Shown one piece after another: positions 11,564 through 21,197 of a stretch of DNA of 64,000 nt (position 1 is the first letter of the stretch; every line of letters begins with the position of its first letter). Origin of the DNA: Panonychus citri (lineage: Eukaryota; Arthropoda; Arachnida; Trombidiformes; Tetranychidae); the NCBI RefSeq assembly GCF_014898815.1, contig NW_026515511.1, positions 124,001 to 188,000 on the forward strand, written 5' to 3'. The translations under genes and the position numbers were made by a program. Under the pieces are notes generated by a model. It ran no database searches. It had not been told where the DNA came from and saw only the letters and a list, made by a program, of their open reading frames with translations.

Positions 11564-14500
11564 CTAGACCTGCTTTCTTGAATCATAGTCAATGAGAAAG
11601 GCTCGTTGATGAGGATGAAGTTGTTGCTGTAGTTGTGGTTGGGATTGTGGTGGTTGGGGTAGAAGTTGTTGTTGTTGTTGTTGTTGTTGATGCAGATGAG
11701 AAAGTGTTTGTTGAGGATGAATATATGCTTGAGTCTGTGGATGTGGTTGAAGTTGTTGTTGAGAATGTTGAACTTGAGGGTGGATTGTATGAAGTTGTTG
11801 TGGTTGATTATTAATTTGATGGTTCATTTGGTGATTTATCTGTTGATTGATTTTTTGATGCTGTTGCAGATTAACAATATTATTATTTGTAACTGCTGCA
11901 GTCATCGCCGTTTGGGCTTGACTAGAGCCACTTCCTTGCATCATTGTTAATGAGATTGGAACTGCGATCTGTTGTTGAGAGACTCCTTGAATGTTTGGAA
12001 ATGAAACCAAATTATGAAGCCGCAAATTTGAACATTGAGCCAGATTGAGACTTGCGAGATTAATTCCTTGAGGAAGATTAGTATTGGTACCAGGATTAGT
12101 ACCAGTTATGGTATAAGTTCCGAGAGGTAGAGATGGAGCAACAACAAGAGTCTCTGATTGAGATTTACCATCATCTAAATAGGAGAAAAGATCATTGAGA
12201 AAAAAAAGGAAAAAAATTAGGAAAATTGACAATAAATTACATTACATGTAGAAAATGAATAAACAATAACTTAAAATACAAAAGGGTTAATATGCGAAGT
12301 AAGCAAAATGGAAAATAAAACGGAATAGAATATAAATTGAACAGATAAATAAATTGGAATTATCAAAACAAGAAAAGGTAAAAAGAGATTTAAAGTACTC
12401 GGTAAATTGGTCGATCCATAGACTTGAGGTACACTAGTAAGAAAAAGAGTCGGAATTGTTTGGCGCTCGGCAATCGCAGCATTGCGAATGATAGTCTTGG
12501 ACTGAAGCAGATTAGTTGTTGATTCGATTGGTATAAATGAGGCTGATGGTTTAATTGTCTTAAGTTGCTTGTTAATTAATACTATAATTCAGTTGGTTAG
12601 AATTGGCGAGAGAGAGAGAGAGAATGATAGAAGAAAATAGAAAGCAAAGGGGGAGGCGAGATTAATAGTAAATGGTTATAATATTATTAATCAATGTCGA
12701 TTGTTTTAATTAAGCAATAGCTTGAGAAAATTAGAAAGCGGTGAGAAAGGTTTTCTTAATCAATGGAAACTATTTAAAAGGGTGTTGAAAATAGAAGCTT
12801 ACAATTATCTTTGGTTAGACAATTTTAAAGAGAGATGAAGATGAAAATTCTGATGATTTTCACTATCTACCAAGGATAATTGTAAGTTTTTATTTTCAAC
12901 AGTTATTATTATTACCTTGATCCAAGTTCCTGTGGTTGGAAATACAATTAGAATCAACCTGGATTGCAGATTGGTTAGGAGAAGTAAATTCGTTGATTGG
13001 AATTGTTAAAGATGAGCAAGTGCTTGTTGATGGTATTGAATTTGTTATTTGGTTGGGTGATGGTGTCAATGAAGATGAAGTTGATGGTGTTAAGGTTGAA
13101 GGTGTTGATGTTGGCGTGGTGGTAGTTGCGGTTGATAAATTACTTGAAAGTAAAGATGAGGACAATTTACGAGGTTGATTTCGTAACACAGATACAGCTG
13201 ATTAGAGAAAAGGTGAGAGGAAAATATCAAATTAGAAGCAAATTGAAAAGGGTTAATCTATTATGTTTTAAGTGATTAAATTTGATACCATTTTTTTGAT
13301 TGGTTTGGATAATCTTTGGTTTTTTGGAGACATTTTCCCTTCCCTCTGAATCTTCAGTGTCGTTTAAAGTTGGACCGTTAATTTGAATGGCAGAGTTTGT
13401 ATAAGTCACTTTGGGAGGTTGATTGGTTGATTTATGAGTAATTTTAACAGGTTTCCTACCGTTTTCAGTTAATATCTCTTTGAATTGGTCAATATATCTT
13501 GAAAAGCAGGAAAAAAAATGATAAATATATTTAGATAGCAGTTTATCTTAACCGGAATGACTGAGTACAAATGATAACACGAACAATGATTTTGTCTACT
13601 TACTTATCGACCATATCTTTATGGCCTAAATGGAAGGTAGATGAATTTCCGGTTCTATTGCTGTTGTCTTTTCTCTTATCGAGGAACAATTTTCCAAAAT
13701 AACAATCATCTATGGGCCGATGATAAATTACTACACATGTGACTGAGGAACGACCTTCATTACTGAGAAACTCCATAATATATTCATCAGATCTAATCTG
13801 TTATAGAGAAATGAAAGAAATTTAATTCATGTGTCAAGAGAGAAAAGTAAATAAAAATGATTAACTTACTAATGAATTATCACATTTCAGGTTAACGGGT
13901 TCGAGTTTTTTGGCAAACTTTTCAATCTCAACCAGTTTGGGGTCAATTGGTTCGATTGTACAATTATTATTCATCACATTTACATTATTTATCTGTAGAT
14001 AGAGAGAGAGAGAAGGTAAAGTAAAGTAAATTTATCCTTTTTGAACGTTGACCAAAGGTGAATGGATAAGATGAAGAGAATTTTGAACAATTCAGAAAGA
14101 TGATGTAGAGACAATAATCTACTGAATTCTATTACAATCATCACAAGAATATCCACCGAGAAAAGGTAAATGATGATGATGCACACCTTTTTATTCAATC
14201 TGGTAGTAATTGGAGTTCGGTCTTTCCGATTTTGAAGAAAATCGAACAGTTCTAATCCTCTAGGAGCAGGTAGGCTTTCGAACTTTTTAATCTTATTTCG
14301 ATATACTTGTGAGTTCTTTTTGGTAGATCTGTCAAAAAAGAGAAAAGAATACCAGAAGAGAGAAGAGATAATCCATGAGTAAAGGAGAGAAAGAGAAATA
14401 AAATGGGAACACTGGATAGAAGTGAATGAATCGGTTACCTTTCTATTTTCTTTGATGCTTTAAACCATCTTTTCTCATAATCCAATTTATTTGAAACTAT

Positions 14501-16234
14501 TGCGACAACGGGATTAGGGTCAAGGCAAAGAGGTTCAGCCGTTTCGAGGATTATTTTAGCTTCCAATGTTGTCTTTTCTTCTTGAGTCCATTTTTTTAGA
14601 TGAGATAGAGATGAGGTAAGTCGAGCGATATCATTAAGTAGCGTTTGATTGGTTGGCCTAAGGCGAACAAAACAAGATTCGTAATTTTTATTTTGGTCAT
14701 TTGCAGTTGATGATGAAGTAGTTTTCCGATAGTCTCGAACCTCCATGAAAATGGAGCCGCAATAAAACAGCTGATGATCATTATTCTCATTGAAATCATC
14801 AAAGATATCAACCAACATTGGAGGAAGTTCACCATTGTCAATAAAGTCCAACAAATCTTCCTCTTCGTAAGGTAATCTTATGGTCTCTATGAATTCGGGT
14901 TCAGAGGTCGGGTCAACATTTTTTTCACTTTCTATCGGTTCTTTACATTTGGTACGATTATGATCAGCAGAATTCTTATCATGGGCAGAATGATTAACGT
15001 CCTTCTTATTGTTGTTGAATATGTTATTATTTGTTGTCTTTTTGTTATTATCACCGCTTTTAGGACTAATACCATTTGAACTGTTAATATTATTATAAAG
15101 ATTATTTTTCTCACTGTTGTTGAAACAATTTTTCATTCCAATGGAATAACCCTCATTGTTTGGGTATAGATTTAAAATTAAATAATTTAAACTGAATTTG
15201 GTCACTAGTCTTTCAATCAATCGCCTTTCCAAAGGAGATCCATTTGTATTGGTTTCTTCATCTTCATTCTCCTCTTCCTTTAATTCTAGATAAGTTTGGA
15301 TCATTTTTCTTTTGAGATCATTAAAAGGTTCCAACTCAGAATCACCGGTTTCATTGTCACTCTTTTCGCCGGCCTCATTTAACGGATTATTGTCCAAATG
15401 TTGAGGTTTTTGTTTAGCTGTTTTACTTGTCATCGTGTTAGAACATTTTTCTCTGACCGATATCAATGTTTTACTTTCCTCTGGCTGTGTTAAACTGGAC
15501 ATCACCCCAAATCTATTGCTTCCTAAAGATGTACTTGGTTTATCTCGTTGAGATTTATTTGTATTGGAAATGGATTTAGTGTATGTTAATCCTTGTACTT
15601 TATTTGGATCAGCTGCTTTATCTTTACTAAATGCACTCATGGTTGCAGAATCTATTTTCATCCTCTCGCCATTCAATTTATCAGCTTCATGTTTTTGAAC
15701 TTGATTACGTTTAGAAAGCTAAAAGAATATATTAAAAAAATACATCATTAGAACAATGAGAAAGAAAAAAAAACTCTACTCATTCATCACATAGAAATTA
15801 AAGATGAGGAGAGAAAAAAAAATCAAACAAAATATCACAAACATATGACCAAGATCAGTGATGGAAAAACAAAAACAAAAACAAATTGTAACACATTAAA
15901 TTACCTCCGTTAATCTTTTCTTAACAGCATTTTGATGGCGAAGACCTTTCTCGTGAAATTCGCCAGTCTGTCACAATAGAAGAACCGCACAATCCAATTA
16001 AAAGGAAATTCGAAAATAAAAAAGATTCACAAATTTAAATGAAACAATTTAAAGAGAAAAGAAACATCACCAAGAGAAGAAAAAACTTACACCTTTATCA
16101 GTAAACCAACATTTACAGACTTCACAAAATTTCTTTGGAATAGCTTTCCAATATTCGGACCTAGAGAAAAACAAGATGTTCAATTGTAATGGAGGAATAG
16201 AAATACTCTAAATCGGTTCATCATCTACTTACAT
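11564..16234 (-). CDS. SUPT20H: Chimeric WBP4 zinc finger - SPT20 (SAGA subunit) protein
   Basis: SPT20 is a structural subunit of the SAGA histone acetyltransferase complex. Eleven minus-strand exons fit: 16234-16233 (AT of the start), 16160-16091, 15967-15905, 15718-14439, 14328-14187, 13992-13870, 13797-13604, 13497-13289, 13197-12916, 12581-12399 and 12174-11564. All junctions keep frame, giving about 1,052 residues. Residues 1-45 form an intact U1-type C2H2 finger (FCEVCKCWFTDKG ... FHEKGLRHQNAV), and WBP4-like sequence continues to about residue 150 (MSAFSKDKAADPNKVQ). The same long exon then runs into SPT20: LNYLILNLYPNNEGYS, ETIRLPYEEEDLLDF, YCGSIFMEVRDYRK, WTQEEKTTLEAKIIL and TAEPLCLDPNPVVA. 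Later exons give FDFLQNRKDR, KLVEIEKFAKKLEP and KYIDQFKEILTENGRKPVKI, then a Ser/Thr-rich linker and a Gln-rich tail. The WW domain is absent. The fusion lies inside one exon, so it is not a gene-prediction join. Confidence 0.88.
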
Positions 16235-16654
16235 AGTAATAATTTAGAATGTAAATTAGAAAATAATCACAATTAAAAGTCTATTTGTTAATTTAGTTAC
16301 TAGTAACCAAGTAGTTACCCGATAATCTAAAGACTTTCATCAAACATCAATAGAGAAAAGTGTGATAGAAACTCCATCTAACGAAGGTTAATGTAACCTC
16401 CATCTTCAGTTTTTCTTTTAAAAACGAATCAATTTTTTGCCGATTTCGATTAAATTTGATTACTTTTAGTTAATTTTATTTTTAGTCTTAATTAATCAAT
16501 TCAATTCTTTCTTCTCTTTTCATCTTGGGAGAAATGTGAAAATCTTCGTTGAATGAATTACCTTTAACTCGTTTGAACCTTTTGTGTCTTTTAGATTTTG
16601 TAAATATGAATGAAACTTTGAATCGATTTGGACTGATGGAAACAGAAAAGTTGT
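16235..16654. other. Promoter region of the WBP4-SPT20 fusion gene
   Basis: Intergenic sequence between the split start codon of the fusion gene and the outer edge of the cuticular-gene palindrome. It carries a 12-nt palindrome GTTACTAGTAAC near 16297-16308. No ORF of interest. Confidence 0.5.
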
Positions 16655-16857
16655 AGAGACTTGTGATCTAAATGTAATTTTATTGTAAATGTTGATCAAT
16701 TAACTTACAGAGATCATGATAATGATGCTTTTGCTAAAGATAATGAGAAAGTTTAGAAATTAGAATAAATAAAATATACATTGTGGCGCTTTTAGAAGAA
16801 GGAGATTGACAATAATTAGAGTTTCGAAGGAGAAGAAGAGATTATTAGGAAAGAAGC

Positions 16858-17499
16858 TTAGTTTTTGGCCCAATTGTCGTGTTTGTTTTGTTGTTTCCAT
16901 GAATCTTTATTATTCCAAGAATCTTTGTTATTCCATGAATCGTGATTCTGTCCGTGGTATGGACCATGTTGGTATTGGTTTTGATATTGGTTTCGGTGTT
17001 GGTTGTAATTGTTGTATTGGTTTGGGTATTGGTTTCCATTGTTCCATGAGCCAACATGATGACGACCATCATGATTGTAACCATCATGGTGATTGTAATG
17101 GTTTCCCTTGTTTCCTGAGATAATATTAGTGTAACTGTGACCAGAAGGATCAGCACCATTGTAAATGGCATCAGCAGAGTCGATTGAGTCAACAGATGGT
17201 TCGTTTGAGTCAATTTAACTCGGAATCCACTTTTATCGGCAATATAGTTAACAGTTCGGTGACGACCATCGGCAAGTTTAAGTCCATATGAACCGTGGAC
17301 ATTACCCCAACCATCACCAGATTCTTGTCGGTAGTTGGATGATCCCCGGATCATTGATATCATAACCAAAATTGTATTTTCCACTCACATCTTGGTTTCG
17401 ATAAATTTTACTCTGACCTCCGTCACCGTGATTTGTAGCACTAATTGTTGTAGAAATGGCAACAAGAGCAAAGAAAATAATAGCAACCAATTGATTCAT
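16858..17499 (-). CDS. RR-type cuticular protein, left palindrome arm (frame disrupted)
   Basis: Secreted structural cuticle protein with a chitin-binding type 4 (Rebers-Riddiford) domain. The signal peptide is MNQLVAIIFFALVAISTTIS. The domain contains KYNFGYDIND, GSYGLKLADGRHRTVNYIAD and KSGFRVKL. A His/Asn/Tyr/Gln-rich tail follows, ending WAKN. This copy lacks two bases near 17343-17348 (CCGGGG where the other arm has CCTTGGGG) and one base near 17211 (TTGAC versus TTGGAC), so the domain is read out of frame. Its tail, in contrast, is intact: GGG at 17105-17107, where the right arm has GG. Each arm is broken where the other is whole. Confidence 0.8.
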
Positions 17500-17602
17500 T
17501 TTTGTAATAGAAAAGTTTTAAATGTTTTCGTTTAGTTGTTTTTGTTGTTGTTTTCGTTATTGGTTTGGACAGTTGAATGATAATTTCTCGAAACTTCTTT
17601 CG

Positions 17603-17611
17603 TTTTATATA
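17603..17611 (-). promoter_or_regulatory. TATA box of left-arm cuticular gene
   Basis: TATATAAAA on the minus strand, about 105 nt upstream of the ATG at 17499. An identical copy lies in the other arm. Spacing fits a short 5' UTR. Confidence 0.6.
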
Positions 17612-17755
17612 GTAGACGAAAAGTGAAAATATCAATTTTAGAATATCTAAAATACTAATCGAGTGAGAATAAGGAACGAGTAGGACACAAAAAAAAACGG
17701 TAATTAAGATAAAATCGAGTAGAAAAAGCGGAAAAAGTTCATCTTGATAATTTTC

Positions 17756-18287
17756 AATGTAAGAGTGAGTTGATTTGGTAGCAAATTCTTTTCCCGTATG
17801 GCCAAAAATCAACATCAAAATTTATCGTTTTCGTGAAAGTTCAATTTATGCTGAGGAATCACAATTATTAATTTTTGATATTTATAATTATCCCGCTAGT
17901 GCGATTATCTTGTTGGTAAAGGCTCTAAACATCTATTAATATTAATTTAAGCCAGAAATAAGAATTTTTTTTATTTGGTCAAGTGAATAAAAGTTAAGGG
18001 CTAAATAAGGGTCAAAGGACCAGAATTCATCTGAATTAACTCTGTCAACTATACTCTGATAAATTTAGCTGGAGTGGATGGGATCCACAAGGGTGGAGAT
18101 GAACATTTGAGCCAAATTGAAATTAGAATTGAAACAAAACTAATTGATTAAGAAATTTTATTTTATTCAAATTGTTAATATCAACAAATTAACTAGAAAA
18201 AAGTTAATTTTTATTTGGCTCAAATGTTTATGCACAAATTCAGTAGAAGTGAAACTTGGTTGCTTGGTACAAGTTTTCGAAGCATTA
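17756..18287. other. Spacer of the cuticular-gene palindrome
   Basis: Unique AT-rich 532 nt between the two arms. It should act as the shared upstream region for the two divergent genes. No ORF with a recognisable product. Confidence 0.6.
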
Positions 18288-18431
18288 GAAAATTATCAAA
18301 ATGAACTTTTTCCGCCTTTTCTACTCGATTTTATCTTAATTACCGTTTTTTTTTGTGTCCTACTCGTTCCTTATTCTCACTCGATTAGTATTTTAGATAT
18401 TCTAAAATTGATATTTTCACTTTTCGTCTAC

Positions 18432-18440
18432 TATATAAAA
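18432..18440 (+). promoter_or_regulatory. TATA box of right-arm cuticular gene
   Basis: TATATAAAA about 104 nt upstream of the ATG at 18544, mirrored exactly in the left arm. Confidence 0.6.
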
Positions 18441-18543
18441 CGAAAGAAGTTTCGAGAAATTATCATTCAACTGTCCAAACCAATAACGAAAACAACAACA
18501 AAAACAACTAAACGAAAACATTTAAAACTTTTCTATTACAAAA

Positions 18544-19200
18544 ATGAATCAATTGGTTGCTATTATTTTCTTTGCTCTTGTTGCCATTTCTACAACAATT
18601 AGTGCTACAAATCACGGTGACGGAGGTCAGAGTAAAATTTATCGAAACCAAGATGTGAGTGGAAAATACAATTTTGGTTATGATATCAATGATCCTTGGG
18701 GATCATCCAACTACCGACAAGAATCTGGTGATGGTTGGGGTAATGTCCACGGTTCATATGGACTTAAACTTGCCGATGGTCGTCACCGAACTGTTAACTA
18801 TATTGCCGATAAAAGTGGATTCCGAGTTAAATTGGACTCAAACGAACCATCTGTTGACTCAATCGACTCTGCTGATGCCATTTACAATGGTGCTGATCCT
18901 TCTGGTCACAGTTACACTAATATTATCTCAGGAAACAAGGAAACCATTACAATCACCATGATGGTTACAATCATGATGGTCGTCATCATGTTGGCTCATG
19001 GAACAATGGAAACCAATACCCAAACCAATACAACAATTACAACCAACACCGAAACCAATATCAAAACCAATACCAACATGGTCCATACCACGGACAGAAT
19101 CACGATTCATGGAATAACAAAGATTCTTGGAATAATAAAGATTCATGGAAACAACAAAACAAACACGACAATTGGGCCAAAAACTAAGCTTCTTTCCTAA
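18544..19200 (+). CDS. RR-type cuticular protein, right palindrome arm (tail frameshifted)
   Basis: Same gene as the left-arm copy, with an intact signal peptide and intact chitin-binding type 4 domain (GSYGLKLADGRHRTV, NYIADKSGFRVKLDSNEP). After SYTNIISGNK the frame shifts: GG at 18939-18940 where the left arm has GGG. The tail as read is an unlikely Thr/Ile/Met-rich stretch. In the frame kept by the left arm the tail is His/Asn/Tyr/Gln-rich, rich in NQY and DSWNN repeats, and would stop at 19187. No intron was seen. Expression is probably developmental, as for other TATA-driven cuticle genes; this is inference. Confidence 0.85.
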   Translation: MNQLVAIIFFALVAISTTISATNHGDGGQSKIYRNQDVSGKYNFGYDINDPWGSSNYRQESGDGWGNVHGSYGLKLADGRHRTVNYIADKSGFRVKLDSNEPSVDSIDSADAIYNGADPSGHSYTNIISGNKETITITMMVTIMMVVIMLAHGTMETNTQTNTTITTNTETNIKTNTNMVHTTDRITIHGITKILGIIKIHGNNKTNTTIGPKTKLLS

Positions 19201-19390
19201 TAATCTCTTCTTCTCCTTCGAAACTCTAATTATTGTCAATCTCCTTCTTCTAAAAGCGCCACAATGTATATTTTATTTATTCTAATTTCTAAACTTTCTC
19301 ATTATCTTTAGCAAAAGCATCATTATCATGATCTCTGTAAGTTAATTGATCAACATTTACAATAAAATTACATTTAGATCACAAGTCTCT

Positions 19391-19941
19391 TTTCTTGCCT
19401 ACCTAAAATTGTCCATCAAACGTAGCTTCATCTCTCTAATCTGAATCACTCGATTCCCTTACCTAAGATATTTATTTTTGTTCTAAATCAATTCTAAAGT
19501 AAATTCGATCGATTCAGTCTAAAAATTTAAAATTGAAAGCAGAATATCTTTCATTCTCTTCCCGATCGTCTTAAAAAACAACAGTCGATATTTTCAATCG
19601 AATTGATTAATTTTAACCCTTTCAAATCGCCCGCTCTTCCAAAAAGCTAAATAATTTTGGGAAATTGACATTAACTGTTTTGTTTTCATTTTCCTCTAAA
19701 TTTTTAATTTAATTGTCCTGTTTTCGTGAAAATTTAATGTTTTACTCGCAATTAATTGTCATTTTCATCTTTAACCTCTTCAATCTTTTAAATTGCGGTT
19801 TCTATTTCTGTCCACAGGTGAGTGTTTCTTTTGTTGTTACATGTGATTCAAATGTTTGCTTGTTGTTACTTCATCATTATGGTTTATAATTTGTTGATGT
19901 ACTTGATTGTTACTTTTCAAGTGGTTTGATTTACTGTTAAA
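19391..19941. other. 5' region of POLR2M, possible noncoding first exon
   Basis: AT-rich sequence. A good donor (CCACAG|GTGAGT, around 19814-19824) suggests a 5' UTR exon spliced to the coding exon, but no in-frame start lies upstream. No other gene seen. Confidence 0.4.
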
Positions 19942-21048
19942 ATGTATGGATATTTAACTAAACCGGGGATAACATTCAATGATACAAAGACAAGTGATCT
20001 AAGTAAATTGTCAATAATTGAACTCAAAGATATCTTGGAGAGACAGGATAAGCTTTTGAGTAACGGGTAAGGTTTTATTTCAATTAATACTTTTTGTATC
20101 TACTGTATTGAGATGATGACAATTAAACAGATTTTGTGATTCATTTATGGTCATCGTAAAACTCACAAAACTAAATAACTGGTTTAGTTGTCACTCATTT
20201 CGTACACTAGCAAATGATTGATACCGAATTAAACAAGATTCATTTTTCATCTTGAAACAGAAAATTCATCAACTCTCTTCCGGATAAAGGAAAGAAAATC
20301 AAAGATTATCAACAAAAAGTTCTAGAAAAACTGAAATCAAAGGAGCTCGTTGAACAGACAACCTCAATTCTTGCCAAGCTAAACCTTAACCAAAAGGTTG
20401 ATCTTCAACATCCTATGGTAAGGAATCGCTCTAGAAATTTGTTAATCTCACTGGATTAAAATATTAATCAATTTTCTAGGCCTCTGGTTCCGGAATTGTT
20501 ACAAAATCTAATGTCGATCCTTATGCTCAAGTCTTAAGTCAAGCTCTTGATGAGACATTACCCAAATCCAAAGTGACCAAATTTATGCCAAAAAAGTAAA
20601 GATGAACTTAAAAGGAAACAATCAAATTAACAACACCAGAATTACTGAAGATTACCAAGGATTCCGAATCAAATACTCTGGAATCAACCACAGGTCAATC
20701 AGTTTCGATGGACATAAAGCCAAATGTCTTGCAAACGACTACAAATCAATTAAACAAAAGCAGAGCTGAAAAATCGTTGAAAATACAAAGACACGGGTTT
20801 AGTTTATGGGCCGAGGAAATTCAGTTACAAGAATTGTCAGTCGATGAATCGTTGGCCTTAAGTAAAATCAAATCGAAAAAGAAAAACAAGTGAACATTAT
20901 TCGAAGAGTTGAAAGAACAATCAAATTCTATGAGAATATTGACCAAGGGGACATTTCCGATGAAAGTGACCACCACCACGGTGAAAGCGACGGAGATGCT
21001 GATGATGATGATAAAGGAACCACAATTGTTTTCAAATACATGAAATAA
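19942..21048 (+). CDS. POLR2M: POLR2M / Gdown1 (RNA polymerase II subunit M), frame disrupted
   Basis: Tight RNA polymerase II-associated factor that makes transcription Mediator-dependent in mammals. Exons 19942-20066, 20261-20417 and 20480-21048. The N-terminus matches the family closely: LSIIELKDILERQDKLL followed by KFINSLPDKGKKIKDY. DPYAQVLSQALDETLPKSK and the C-terminal LSVDESLALSKIK also match, and the protein ends in an Asp/Glu-rich tail then FKYMK, as Gdown1 ends in an acidic tail. Exon 3 has a stop at 20597-20599 after an A6 run, a return to frame at the A4 run near 20611, and another change at the A5 run near 20872-20880 (stop 20891-20893). Each break sits in an A-run. One net base is missing (851 coding nt; 852 would give 283 residues). 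I read this as a real gene with homopolymer errors. Confidence 0.82.
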
Positions 21049-21197
21049 GAATCAACCAAAAACTTTTTATATCCCAAATATTTATTTTTTCTTACATTGT
21101 TGTTGTTTTTGTTGAGCTGACTTAACAGCGGCTCCCTGCTATGCAGGCTCTCACATTGAGAGTTGACTTATACAAGTCTCAGACGAGCCGAGTTGAC

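Larger units (their letters stand above)
16655..19390. repeat. Large inverted duplication (palindrome) carrying a cuticular protein gene in each arm
   Basis: Left arm 16655-17755 and right arm 18288-19390 are reverse complements of each other and almost identical over about 1.1 kb; the few differences seen include single-base substitutions near the inner edge and small indels inside the genes. The 532-nt spacer (17756-18287) is unique and AT-rich. Each arm holds one complete gene with its TATA box and 3' flank. The genes point away from the spacer (divergent). High identity implies a recent event or gene conversion between arms. Confidence 0.93.

Noticed and set aside
11666..11950. Plus-strand Leu-rich ORF
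   Set aside because: Antisense of the poly-Gln tail of the SPT20 fusion gene.
18144..18602. Hydrophobic ORF overlapping the start of the right-arm cuticular gene (and its mirror at 17441-17818)
   Set aside because: It runs through the TATA box and 5' UTR of the cuticular gene in both arms and has no start in good context; best explained as promoter sequence.
20596..20614. Possible 19-nt GT-AG intron in POLR2M exon 3
   Set aside because: Far shorter than any other intron here, and removing it does not keep the reading frame; two compensating homopolymer indels fit better.
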